Origin: Luscinia megarhynchos
Lineage: Eukaryota; Chordata; Aves; Passeriformes; Turdidae
Reading direction: 5' to 3'
DNA length: 64,000 nucleotides
NCBI GenBank assembly: GCA_034336665.1
Contig: CM067569.1
Location: 20,095,820-20,159,819, forward strand
Position numbers and translations under genes: made by a program. Below are positions 51,757 to 62,101 of this stretch, one piece after another. The notes under the pieces were generated by a model. That model had not been told where the DNA came from and ran no database searches. It saw nothing but the letters and a program-made list of their open reading frames with translations. The number at the start of each line of letters is the position of its first letter. Position 1 is the first letter of the stretch.

Positions 51757-51764
51757 TATAAAAA
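51757..51764 (+). promoter_or_regulatory. LTR TATA box
   Basis: TATAAAAA within the solo LTR, about 120 bases upstream of the AATAAA signal. This is the spacing expected if transcription starts around 51785-51790 (U3/R border). A GC box lies about 90 bases upstream. Whether it still drives transcription cannot be told from the sequence. Confidence 0.55.
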
Positions 51765-51877
51765 TGTAAAATCATGTGACCAAGCTCTCTTTTGCATCCA
51801 CCTTGGAGCCACTCGGGCAAGGCAGGGGCCACGCTGTGGCACTGTTACTGCCAGGGTGTGGCCTTTGAAGGCCTTTC

Positions 51878-51883
51878 AATAAA
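51878..51883 (+). terminator. LTR polyadenylation signal AATAAA
   Basis: AATAAA lies in TTTCAATAAATACTC and is followed by the T-rich run CATTTTATTTCCCC and then GTGTGATCTCTGTTCC. It is the expected R-region poly(A) signal with a downstream GT/T-rich element, placed after the LTR TATA box. Confidence 0.6.
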
Positions 51884-53857
51884 TACTCATTTTATTTCCC
51901 CTAACTCTGTGTGATCTCTGTTCCAGCTCCAAAAGGCAACATAGTGTAAACTAAGTCAGGTCAAGGGCACTATGATCAGCTCAACCCTGTTAGGGAAAGG
52001 ACAAATTATGTCCCCCACAAAGGGACAGGGTTTTCAGAAGGGGCTACAACTCCATCAGAACAATATTACATTTCTGAAGGTCAAAGAAGAGGGAGTTGCA
52101 GGTACATATTCCCCTTCACTGATCACTTTGCTAGCACAGGTACAGACATCAGTGTAGCCACTGACAGCTCAAAAAAATCTAGTAGTCCACACTAAGAATT
52201 ACAGTGAAAGCTCAAGACATTAGTCCATTCAGAATGCCTAGTACCTGACCTGCTATGTGACCTGGACAGGGTCATAGGAGGGGGCATAGGGGAAAGTCAG
52301 AGGAACACACATAGTTTGTTTCTCTTCTGGCTACTTTTCTGAATATTCTTCATCTTTTCTCAAATAAAAAAGGGGGAAAATAAAGTAAGTTTCTTGCCAC
52401 ACATCATCCTTGGAAGGATACAGCAATGATGCTACACTTGAAGATGATTCTATGCTAATATCATAATTAGATCCCAGCTAACCATCACTTCAAGACAGCC
52501 AAAACTGTCAACCCTTCTTATCAGAGACAATAGCTTAGGGACATTAAAGTGCAATTTGCAGATTCCTTTTTATTCTGAGGCTGCCAGAAACTGAAAATTA
52601 TGGTTGCAAAATAGCAGTATTTTTCATTCAAATCCCTGAGCATTAATTACATAAATATTATTATATACTGCATTTCACAGTCTCTCCCCAGCAACCTTGT
52701 TAGGCTCTTTTAATAATGTACAAGCATCATTTTATTCCCATGAAATGGAGGAGACCATGTTCAGCACAACTACAGATGTCACTGTGAGGTGTTCCCACAC
52801 AAACATAACAGGCATCAACCTCTACACATATCCAGTGGCAGAAACTGGCCTTTATTACAGTTGCATGTCCAACGACATTAGAAAGGACAAAATATTTCAT
52901 GAGGACAAGGGCAATGATGCCCCAATCAAGGACTTGTCATCACTTCCAATCAGAAGTTCATGAGCACAAAGCCTGTTTTCATTTTAGAGATGCAGGCAAA
53001 ATAGCACCAGACTCAGCAACACAAGTGAGAAACAAAGCTAAAATTAAGGGAGAAAAGGGAGAAAAAATCTCCACATTTGAAAAAGGAGTGCCCTGTAGTC
53101 ACACTTCTGCAGTGAGAAAGAAAACACTGCTCGTCTTCTTTAGGAGCTAAGTGTACAGGCTCAAGAGAATGGAGAGTGTTTTTTCTTTTTTTTTCCCCAA
53201 GCTTTTTTTCTCATCTAGATTACAGTTCATTAAGATAGAAGAAGGAGCTAAAGAACAGAGGAGCAGAAAAAAGTACATTTCCCCTTCTACAGCCTAATAA
53301 CTCCTGCCTGGTTTCAATCTTCTGTAACTACTGGGTATCATTACATACTCCCTCAGGAAGTTAGGACAGCTCTAATTAGTCTGGGATGGTGAAAGATACC
53401 TTCAACTGCTATGTCCTTTCTATCACATCCTGGAGGCCATCGGAAATTTTAACAAACTAAAGCACGGAGGGATTTGACCCAGACCAGCAAACCCTGCATT
53501 CCTATTAACCCTAGTGCCCATAGCCACCAAATGGGACTACCAAAAAATCCAGGAATGGTGACAGTGAGAGGACATTAGACATCAATTAAAACACCCATAG
53601 CTATCTATCATCACTGTGAGCACTAGAGCAGCTTAGGGAAGGGAAATGCTACTGCAGATTAGGCCGGCCACTACAATGGATGTTTCCTGGTTTTGCCATG
53701 GTATGTTAAAACTAAACAAGAAATGCAACAATAAAAAAAGAGGTTAAGCTTACAATTTAGTTCAGAAGCTAAGAAAATAAAAGCTTTTCCTACTGCGCCC
53801 ACATGCTCCATTTTATGACTGAATCAAAGAACATAGCAAGTTCCCTATTTTTATAGA

Positions 53858-53902
53858 TGAAGAAACACAGGAACAGAGCTTCTAATTTAGTTACAGTTCA
53901 TA
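53858..53902 (+). repeat. Possible MIR-like ancient SINE fragment
   Basis: CCCTATTTTTATAGATGAAG, AAACACAGGAACAGAG and a following AGTTAC resemble the MIR core CCCATTTTACAGATGAGGAAAC, then AGGCACAGAG and GTTAAGTAAC. The match is short and old. Chance similarity cannot be excluded without an alignment. Confidence 0.3.
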
Positions 53903-54391
53903 CCACCTCCCAAACCTTTATCATCACACCCACATGGGCACCTGGAGCCAGTCCTCAAATGTAAAGAAGGTGATTCCATTTTTCAACATGACCTATTCAA
54001 TTATAGCTGAAGAGAACATCAAATAAACAGAGACTACTGGCAGCAAGACAGTGGAAGGTGCAATGCCACAGGTCACACTTGTCACAAAGCTAAATTTGGG
54101 GACCCTGTAGTGAAGAGCAGAGTTCAGCTTCCTTGGAAGGAAGCTTTCTGAATAACTTGCACAAGTCACTAAAATATATACATAATGAGACATTGAAAAA
54201 TGCAGTGCAAGATTGATTCTAGAAGAACAGCCCATATTTAAACTCATAATTTTAACTGTCCTGTCCTGTGGCTCTGCACACACTGTAACATGTATGCTCA
54301 TGTATGTTGCAAATGGAACCACCATAACAAGATGAGGAAAGACTTTCAAATCAAGTTATTTCAGAGGGGTTGGCATTGAGTTTTTCCCCTC

Positions 54392-54404
54392 TTTTTTTTT
54401 TTTT
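54392..54404. repeat. Poly(T) run of 13
   Basis: A run of 13 T bases after CCCCTC. CCAAACCCACAG follows, so the tract resembles a polypyrimidine run before an AG, but no open frame with a good donor follows it. Confidence 0.85.
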
Positions 54405-57113
54405 CCAAACCCACAGTTCAGCTTACTGCTGAACTGATACAACATATTACTTTAAGAACACCTCTACTGTGGATGGTTAACATGTAGATAAACTTAGATC
54501 CACGATGCAGACATCAAATAAAGTGAGAATAAATGAAGTGGAAGAGGTCAGAAAAACTGACATTCAGTAGCAGCCATTGCTATGGTTTGAGAGTACAAGA
54601 AACCACTCAGTGTCATAAGGAAGAATTACACAGCACTGTTTCAGGCTCAGTGAAAATTGCTTTCCACTTCTTCTCAAGCTTGCACTTCATTACATGATCC
54701 TACGGTGAGGGAGATAAAAAAAGATACTTTCATTTCATACAACCACTGATAAAATGTTTCTATTCTACAAGATTTGTTTGAATGTAAGCTTTTTGGGGCA
54801 ATAACTAAATTTACTTTTGTTAAGAGCCTGAAAAATGGAGGCTGTGGTCCTGTGTCCTATCAGCACCACTGTAATACGAATGGTGTAATAAAATAATTGT
54901 CTCCTTTCTACCTAACTACGAGGTGGAGCTATATGAAAATAGGAGATACAACATCCTTTCATCCTCACCACCCTTTGCAGACACCCAGGCTGCAGTAAAA
55001 GACAGTTTATCATTTCACTTTCAGCAGTCACAGAGCAGTTAAGTTAAATTACCTGGGGAAAACAGGTCTTGAGGAAGTCTGTAAGCTACTGAGAAAATTA
55101 GCCTCTTTTCCTTTGACTTTGTCTCTACAGAGAAGATATCATGAACTTTAAGATAACAAATAAAGTTAAATACCACTTCCTGACTCTGGTTCTTGTTCTT
55201 GGCACTACACAAAGAATAATATCCACAGATCTTCACAACAATAGGGCTTTTCTATTGGTGGTGGTGTTCTTTTTAGAAGCTGTTTTTCCATGATATACAC
55301 ATTTCCCACAGCTCATACTGAGGTATCTGATCAGGTTTTAGACTCTTATCTTACAATCCTGTCTCTTGTTAGTGAGTTCATCTCTGGGAATAGTGCTACA
55401 AGAAGTGCTGAAAAGAGAAAAAGAGGTTGCAAAGGATCTTGTGTGAAAAGCTATTTTGGTTAAATCTAAAAAGGCTTTTCATTCTGATTCCTCAAAAAAT
55501 CATTTTAGTTCACGTTTAATGAAAAAAAATATTCAAGGTAGATCATTATAGATTAATTGCTACTGCCAGTGAATCATTTGAGCTCTCAATTGGAAAGCAT
55601 AATGCCTGTCAAACAAATAAACATAATATTTAGAACACTCAAAGCATGCTATCAAATGGACAGATTGCAACACTGCATGTATCACCTAGCAGACACACAC
55701 AGGAGTTATTCTGTTCTCAAGCTGCAATGTCATTTACCAAAATACTTTCTTTGTCTGAGCATCAAATATCTTATTTGTGAGGACTTTGGACTAATTCAAG
55801 ATTGCTACCAAAAAGCAACCTGATGCCTGATAAACAGTGAACTGGACTAGTTACATCACAGCACAACCTTTTGTTCATACAAAACAGAAACCATCTTGAA
55901 GGACACATTCATCTTAGGCTTAGCCATTAAAGATACACTTCCATCTTTCTAATGGTTTGCCCTTCATCCATCTGTACTTGCATCAGATACTACACAATTT
56001 TAATTTCTGCTCATATTTCTAAGCCTTTAATACTTGGTTCATCTCCTGCCTCCACGTGACTCTAGGCAGTAATAATAGCTGGAATCTATTGTAGCCCCTA
56101 AAAGCAAAACACTCTCTTGAAGACTTAAAGCCTAGGAATCAGTCATCACAACCCTTTCCATTATATTTTTTTCTTCCCCGTTTAGCATGCTCAATAAGCT
56201 ACCACCACTTTGCCTTATAACAGTCACAATAAAAACCCAGTAAATATGGAGCTTCCACATCTAACCATTTGAACAGTTACTTAATCTACAATAAATGCAA
56301 AATTTCCAGAAGAAAGCTTACAGTAAATATTCAGACTTCCATTTTTAGTGTGAGAATGGGTGTGAAACTTTTCTAGTACAATATATTTTCCTACATAACA
56401 AGAGTCTCTGCATAAACAGAAATTAAATATTCATTAACTAGCTGTACTTGGTATTCATGTGAGCAGAAAACAAAACTGTCTATTGTAGCAAAAAAGGAGA
56501 AAGACATATTCAGGAACCTGGAATGAAAAACTTTAAAGGGGATATTAATGGATGTCCATTTAATAGCTTACTACAGAGCATCAGCATTTTCAAGTGACAG
56601 CAGCATGCCATTCCAACTATGAATACAGTAGTATTTTCCCAGCTGTATTTACAGTCTTTGCTAACCACTGCTCAAAAACAGGTGTTTTGTCCTCTGCATG
56701 TGGTACATTCTCAGAAGAGTGTTATTGACTTTTTCTATTCAGAGGTCCAAGGTATTTAGGAACCCAACTGTTATTTAGAATCTCATGCCTTTCAGCACCT
56801 GTGAAATTCCCAGTAAAATAAACAAGGGAATTTGTCTTGACATTTCAAACTTAGCTTTTGAGACAAAATAGCTCTTTGGAATTTGGAGTTTAAATTTTAT
56901 GACACAGTGTGCTTCTCTCAACATCAATGTGCCTAACCAAGAACACTTTGTTGCGTTTTGCTACTGATTATCCTCCTTTGTCCTGAGAAAAGAACATGCT
57001 AGGAATATAATTCCCAGACAAAACACTTTAAGTTACAAATATGAACCTCTGCTGCATCAGATCAAAAGACTTTGTCCATCAGCTCCAAGAACACAACAAA
57101 TACAAAAAGCTCT

Positions 57114-57141
57114 ACCACGTGGTCCAGCCCTGGGGTATATA
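57114..57141 (+). promoter_or_regulatory. E-box palindrome next to a TATA-like box
   Basis: ACCACGTGGT (57114-57123) is a perfect 10-bp palindrome around CACGTG, the strong E-box bound by USF, MYC/MAX or CLOCK-type factors. Thirteen bases further on, TATATA (57136-57141) lies in GGGTATATAGACCC, itself flanked by complementary GGGT/ACCC. The arrangement could be a small core promoter reading rightwards. No transcript structure is visible downstream to support it. Confidence 0.22.
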
Positions 57142-59301
57142 GACCCACGCTTTATTACTGAGAGCTACCTACCATGACACTGTTGTATGTTAGTAAAGGT
57201 TTCTCCAACTTCTCTTGACTTCTCTACCTTCACTGCTTTTGATGATAAGTGTTCTTCATCATCCAGTAAATTCCAGGTGTATTTGACAATGTAATAATTT
57301 CCAAGGATTACAGAGAAAACCAAATATTTTACACTTAGAAGTAAATAAAGAAAAATTCCTCTCAACAAAGTGTTTTTGATAAATCACTTTGCATTAATGC
57401 TCAAAAAAGTCTTAAGAGAGAATGAAAAAATGACCACTGTGATGGTGTAAGATCCAAACAAACCACCCAAAACATTCCTCTTGGAGTTCACTGCTCACTT
57501 TAAATAACCTTGTTGAATGGTCTACACATGAATCAGAGATAGATGAGTCTCTCTCAAACTTGTTCAGCAGCCTTGCTCAGACTGCCCCTTATTATGTGCC
57601 CAACTCTGGTATTGTGACTACCATGCATTTTAGCTCAAGATCACAATAAGCACTTTAGTCTATCTAAAATTCAAGAAAAGCCTGGCTCCTTACACCACCA
57701 ATGGAGGAGAGTAAACATAATGTCTATATTGCACACCTATCACTGGTATTTGAACAGAGCCCAAAGTGATAGCCCAACAGGTCGTAAGATTCTCAACCCA
57801 CAAAATCTGGACAAATTTTAATTCTGATATAAGAGGACATAACATCAATGTCAGTGGACAGAGAAATTTAAAAGTTAGCTGAATTTAGCCACATGCTTGA
57901 AAACAAGCTTCTCCCTTGAGCAAGAACCTTCTAAATTGACTGTTTAGAAATTAGTGCCAATTCTCTGAGATATATAAAATTGATAATCATCATATACCTA
58001 AATGTCTCCAAAGATCTAAGTATCAAAATGTCTAAAAATCACACTGCTGCACAGCTGAACTTTTGAAGACCTATTGAGGATTTACAGGACTCAATTCTGC
58101 AGCTTCTGAAGTTTTTGCATGTTTTTTCATTTCTCTGCTAGGAGAAAGATGAAGCTAAGCAGTAAGTTTAAAGAATAATTTTAAAAATTTTTCAAGAAAC
58201 GTCATTGGAAACAAACAGAAGTTCCTAAAGGAGTGTCTACTGAACGTGTGTCCAAAAAACAAACTTGCAAGAACTCCAAGCTGAACAAAAGTAACCCAAG
58301 GAATGGCAGTGCTTTGAGGAGATACTAAAGTTCAGGCTGATGAGATTTCAACCATGGAGTTCTCTGACAGTTGCTAATGTCTCTTGTAAGTCGTTATTCA
58401 TACCAATAGAAGAAGGGTGAAATGGTTCCAGACTGAGCTCAGCTGCTGCTGGAAGATAGGATACACGTGCATCCTCTATCAGCCTCACATCCACTCCAGC
58501 CCAGCATTGAAACACAGGCTCACAAACTGGTGACTCACAGCACCTTGAAAAACAAACATCAGTAACAAATTCAAAGCCCTTCACTTCTTATTCAGTAATT
58601 TGAATTGAATTATTAATTTCAAAAGTCTGCCAAAAACTGCTGTGCTTTGGCTATTGTTCTTGCCAAGGCCTTGAGGGAAGCTTCCAGGCTGGTTCCCAGT
58701 ATCCAACAGGCTGCTATACAAAGGTGTTTAGGCACCTGAAGATACATGAAGTCTCCTAACAAGATCCACAGTGTGAATTAGGATCCTAATTTACTTAGGC
58801 AATTCTGAAATCCCATTTAGAGTCTAATGGCTCTTAAGCAAATAAATACCTTGAAAATCTGACTCCAGGTCACTTAACGTATAAAGATTATAACAATGGA
58901 TGTCAGCAGTCAGTAGTCTCAACAAAAAGGCTGTATGTCTTGTCAGAGGTGCAATTTGCCCTTTAATTCCAGAGACAAATCCCCTGGAAGAAGAATAAAA
59001 GACCTTCTAGAATATTTAGAAGTCCTGGAGACTGGGCAGCCTTATTAGCATAACCATTTGCTATATACAGATTCTGCACTTTCAAAAGAGTATTGAATGG
59101 CATAAAAGACTACTACTTCTAATTATATCTAGTATTAATATATATAAACACCACTTTTATAACATTTCCTCCAAGTTAATAGATCACATTATATCAATTA
59201 TTACTAGGGAGGATTCTAAACAAACACCAAATGGTGCCTCACACAGAAAAAGATGAAAAATTATTTCTTAAGCATTGAATAGTGCCAAAATATAGATATA
59301 G

Positions 59302-59388
59302 TCAAACATTTACCAATGTTTGATTGATACCTTATCACCCTTTGGTGATCCTTCCCTTTGGGAAGCTGTCCTGGGAGCAAATACCCAG
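59302..59388. repeat. Four consecutive perfect hairpins
   Basis: Four non-overlapping inverted repeats lie head to tail within 87 bases. They are TCAAACATT/AATGTTTGA (59302-59310 and 59315-59323, loop TACC), ATCACC/GGTGAT (59334-59339 and 59344-59349, loop CTTT), CTTCCC/GGGAAG (59351-59356 and 59360-59365, loop TTT) and CTGGG/CCCAG (59371-59375 and 59384-59388, 8-base loop). All arms are perfectly complementary. No known RNA family is recognised. Each short hairpin alone could occur by chance; the crowding is what stands out. Confidence 0.75.
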
Positions 59389-62082
59389 ATGCCATTCCCA
59401 GAGCATACAGTTCTATCCTATATCCTTAAATCAGATTTTTGTAGATCTGCCACAATATAGTCCAAAAGATGAAAGCTCAAAGAAAGGTTTTTGATTCCAC
59501 TGTAGAACCAGTGGATCTTCTTCACCCTCCTGTCACTGGTCTCTAATAAGATAAATTAATGTTCTTCTGAAGACTGAGATGTAAAAGCTGGAATCAGTGC
59601 TTGCAATGGTTTAAAAATGGCTTGGTTCTAAAGGCAATATTGAACACCAACTGAGGATGTAATTTTTTAACAGTTTCTTAGGCACAGAAGGGGTTCATTC
59701 TTCAGTAGCTGAACTGAGAATACAGTGACTTCAAGATGCAGTTTTTTAAAAAGTGTTTAAAAACACATAATCCAGTCTGCACCTAAAAATTCCTGATTTT
59801 TCCTTGGAACAATGCAGAGCAGAATTGCAGAACAGTGTAGCTCCCTCATTAAATTGGCCAATGCACGTAAACAAAAATGAAATCATGCCTCACTAAAAAA
59901 TATTTTCTAGCTACTCACTAAAATAGCTTTGAGAGACCAGGTCCATACATGGAATAAAATGGCTTTCTCTGCCTAAGAAAAGAAGTCCTAAGCCAAACTC
60001 TCCTCTGGAATGACATTTTAACTATTATAAACAGTTTAATGGCAAATGTAGAGCAGAGCAGTGCAGTTTTATACAATCACTGCAACAACACTGAGATTTG
60101 TTCAGCTCTTTATATTGTTTCTACTTAAAAAGGAAAAGTATCAAATACAACAATTTCTACAAATTTATCTTTCACAACAAACATTTTCATATTCTATTTG
60201 TAATTTTACCAAACAAAAGCAGGCCCAAGTCAAGTGGCAGAATTCTGGCTGTACTCATCTGAAAACACTGTAAGCTTTGCCCTTCTACCACTCATGCAAC
60301 TTAAATGGGGACAGTCCTCCTTTTCCAATGAACTTTGCAGTAATAGCCACATAAAACTCCTGGAATATATAACTTAGATACAAAGAGATGCTTTTCAAAA
60401 TATCTCCTTGAACTCCTCCACTTATATCAGAAATGCAGAATCTTTATACAGAGACAAACATCCCTTCCAAGCACTCTAATGTTCAGAGCATGGTGGGATG
60501 AGTCATTAACCCCCACAGCTTCCTAGTACACTGTGTACCACCACTCTCATTTTATCTGGGAGCACAGGGGAGAAACAAGAGAAAAAAACTCATCATCAGC
60601 ACACAGTATTATGACAAATTGTAAATAAGACTTTCACCTTTTAGTTCCAGTTCCCAAGCGGCTCTGAATGTTTGTAAATAAAGCTTAATGTGTATTTACA
60701 CAGAACTGAAGGACAAAAGTGATCAAGTAGAAAATGTTACAAAGCCACCTGAAACACAGCCCTTGGCAGGGCCTGCTCCCTACACCTGATCCCCTTCCCA
60801 GGACCCAGGCACATCTCTCTCCTCATGGTGTCCTGGCGCAAAATCATTATAAACATTTATCAAAGCATGTTTCAATCCATGATATATGTGGGGGGGTGGA
60901 TTTGGAGTGACAACCACTCCTCCCCATTTCACACATTAATTAATGAAGGTGTAAAGTGGTGGGTAGACATCAACAGGAGCACAGGGTTAGTTAGCAAGGG
61001 GTGCCAGCCAGCTCAGGCAAGCTGGGGAGATGCTACTCAATAACCTGAATCTCAGATGCATCAGAATAATTGCTAAGAGGATGAAAATCCCGACTGAAAA
61101 AGAAATCAGAAGAACAGTGACAAAAGGGAAAAATAAGCAGATGGCTATATGTTAAACTAGGATACAAGAGTGTTTAGGAAAATGGAATGCCTAGATTTAG
61201 CAAAACCAGCAAGAAAGAGTTGCTAAGTATTACCTCAGATAAAATTTCAGAACAGCAGCACTGCCAACAAAAATTACAGAAGCAGGGAATTTTGACTATA
61301 AGCCCATGGATGAGGAAATTCAACTGTAATAGTTTAAACGAGAAATTTCACACAGAACATTTGGATACAGAAATTGCAATCACACGTCCTGACCAGCCTG
61401 GGGTCTGACACATATTTTTACCATTATCATTAGACAACTTTAATGGATGATTTTTTGTGCCACACAACAGCCACTCAGAGCACTACTTGCTTTTAGCACT
61501 TGCGCCACAGCTCATTACAGATACAAGAGTTGCAACAATGAGCTCTGAATTAAGGTTTTTGTGGCACAAGTCGTTCTGGCCTTCAAATTGCAGAGTTTGG
61601 CTGTCTTAGAACCTTTACACAATTTATCTTTATGCACTTTGAAACCAGGGCTATGGCTAAACATTCACAAATCAGGGCAGCTGCCCTTCTCAACTCAAAA
61701 AAAAATTTTTAATCAATGTTTTGCTTTTTTTTTCAGATAACCTCATATATTAGACATTTTCAATCTTTATTATATTTCATTTTTTCTTGCTTGGTTCAGA
61801 ACTTTTAGAAATCCCATTTTAATGCTTCCCTCTGAAAATTCCTTTTGTTGTTTTCCAGAGAAACAATAATCCTGCAATAGGAGACCTCGGTATTGTAATG
61901 AAAATAATTCTTCATTTTCCTTTTCCAAACACGTTAAGATGGAGGTTAGAGAGAATAGTTCATACTTAATCATCTGAAGTACTTCATAAATAATTTCAAG
62001 TGCCTGAAAAGCATCAATAACTAATTAACTAATTTAAATCTGAGCCTAAGCCATCCAATTTTCATCTCCATTTTAAAATACC

Positions 62083-62101
62083 ATATATATATATATATAT
62101 A
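62083..62101. repeat. (AT)9 microsatellite
   Basis: Nineteen bases of pure alternating A and T after TTTTAAAATACC and before CACTCTTAAAGG. Confidence 0.9.

Larger units (their letters stand above)
51476..51941 (+). mobile_element. Solo LTR of an endogenous retrovirus
   Basis: A 466-bp block with the internal order of a retroviral LTR in plus orientation. It has a GC box GGGCGG in the promoter-proximal part (about 51665-51670), a TATA box TATAAAAA at 51757-51764, and a GC-richer R-like stretch with CCACGCTGTGGCACTGTTAC. A poly(A) signal AATAAA at 51878-51883 is followed by a U5-like T-rich part with GTGTGATCTCTGTTCC, and the block closes with GGCAACA. The pentamer TAGTG sits directly outside both ends (51471-51475 and 51942-51946), consistent with a 5-bp target-site duplication. 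If the LTR starts with a canonical TG, that TG would be at 51474-51475, inside the left pentamer, so the exact 5' edge is uncertain by two bases. No primer-binding site, gag, pol or env follows, so this is a solo LTR left by recombination. The family is not named from the sequence alone. Confidence 0.72.
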
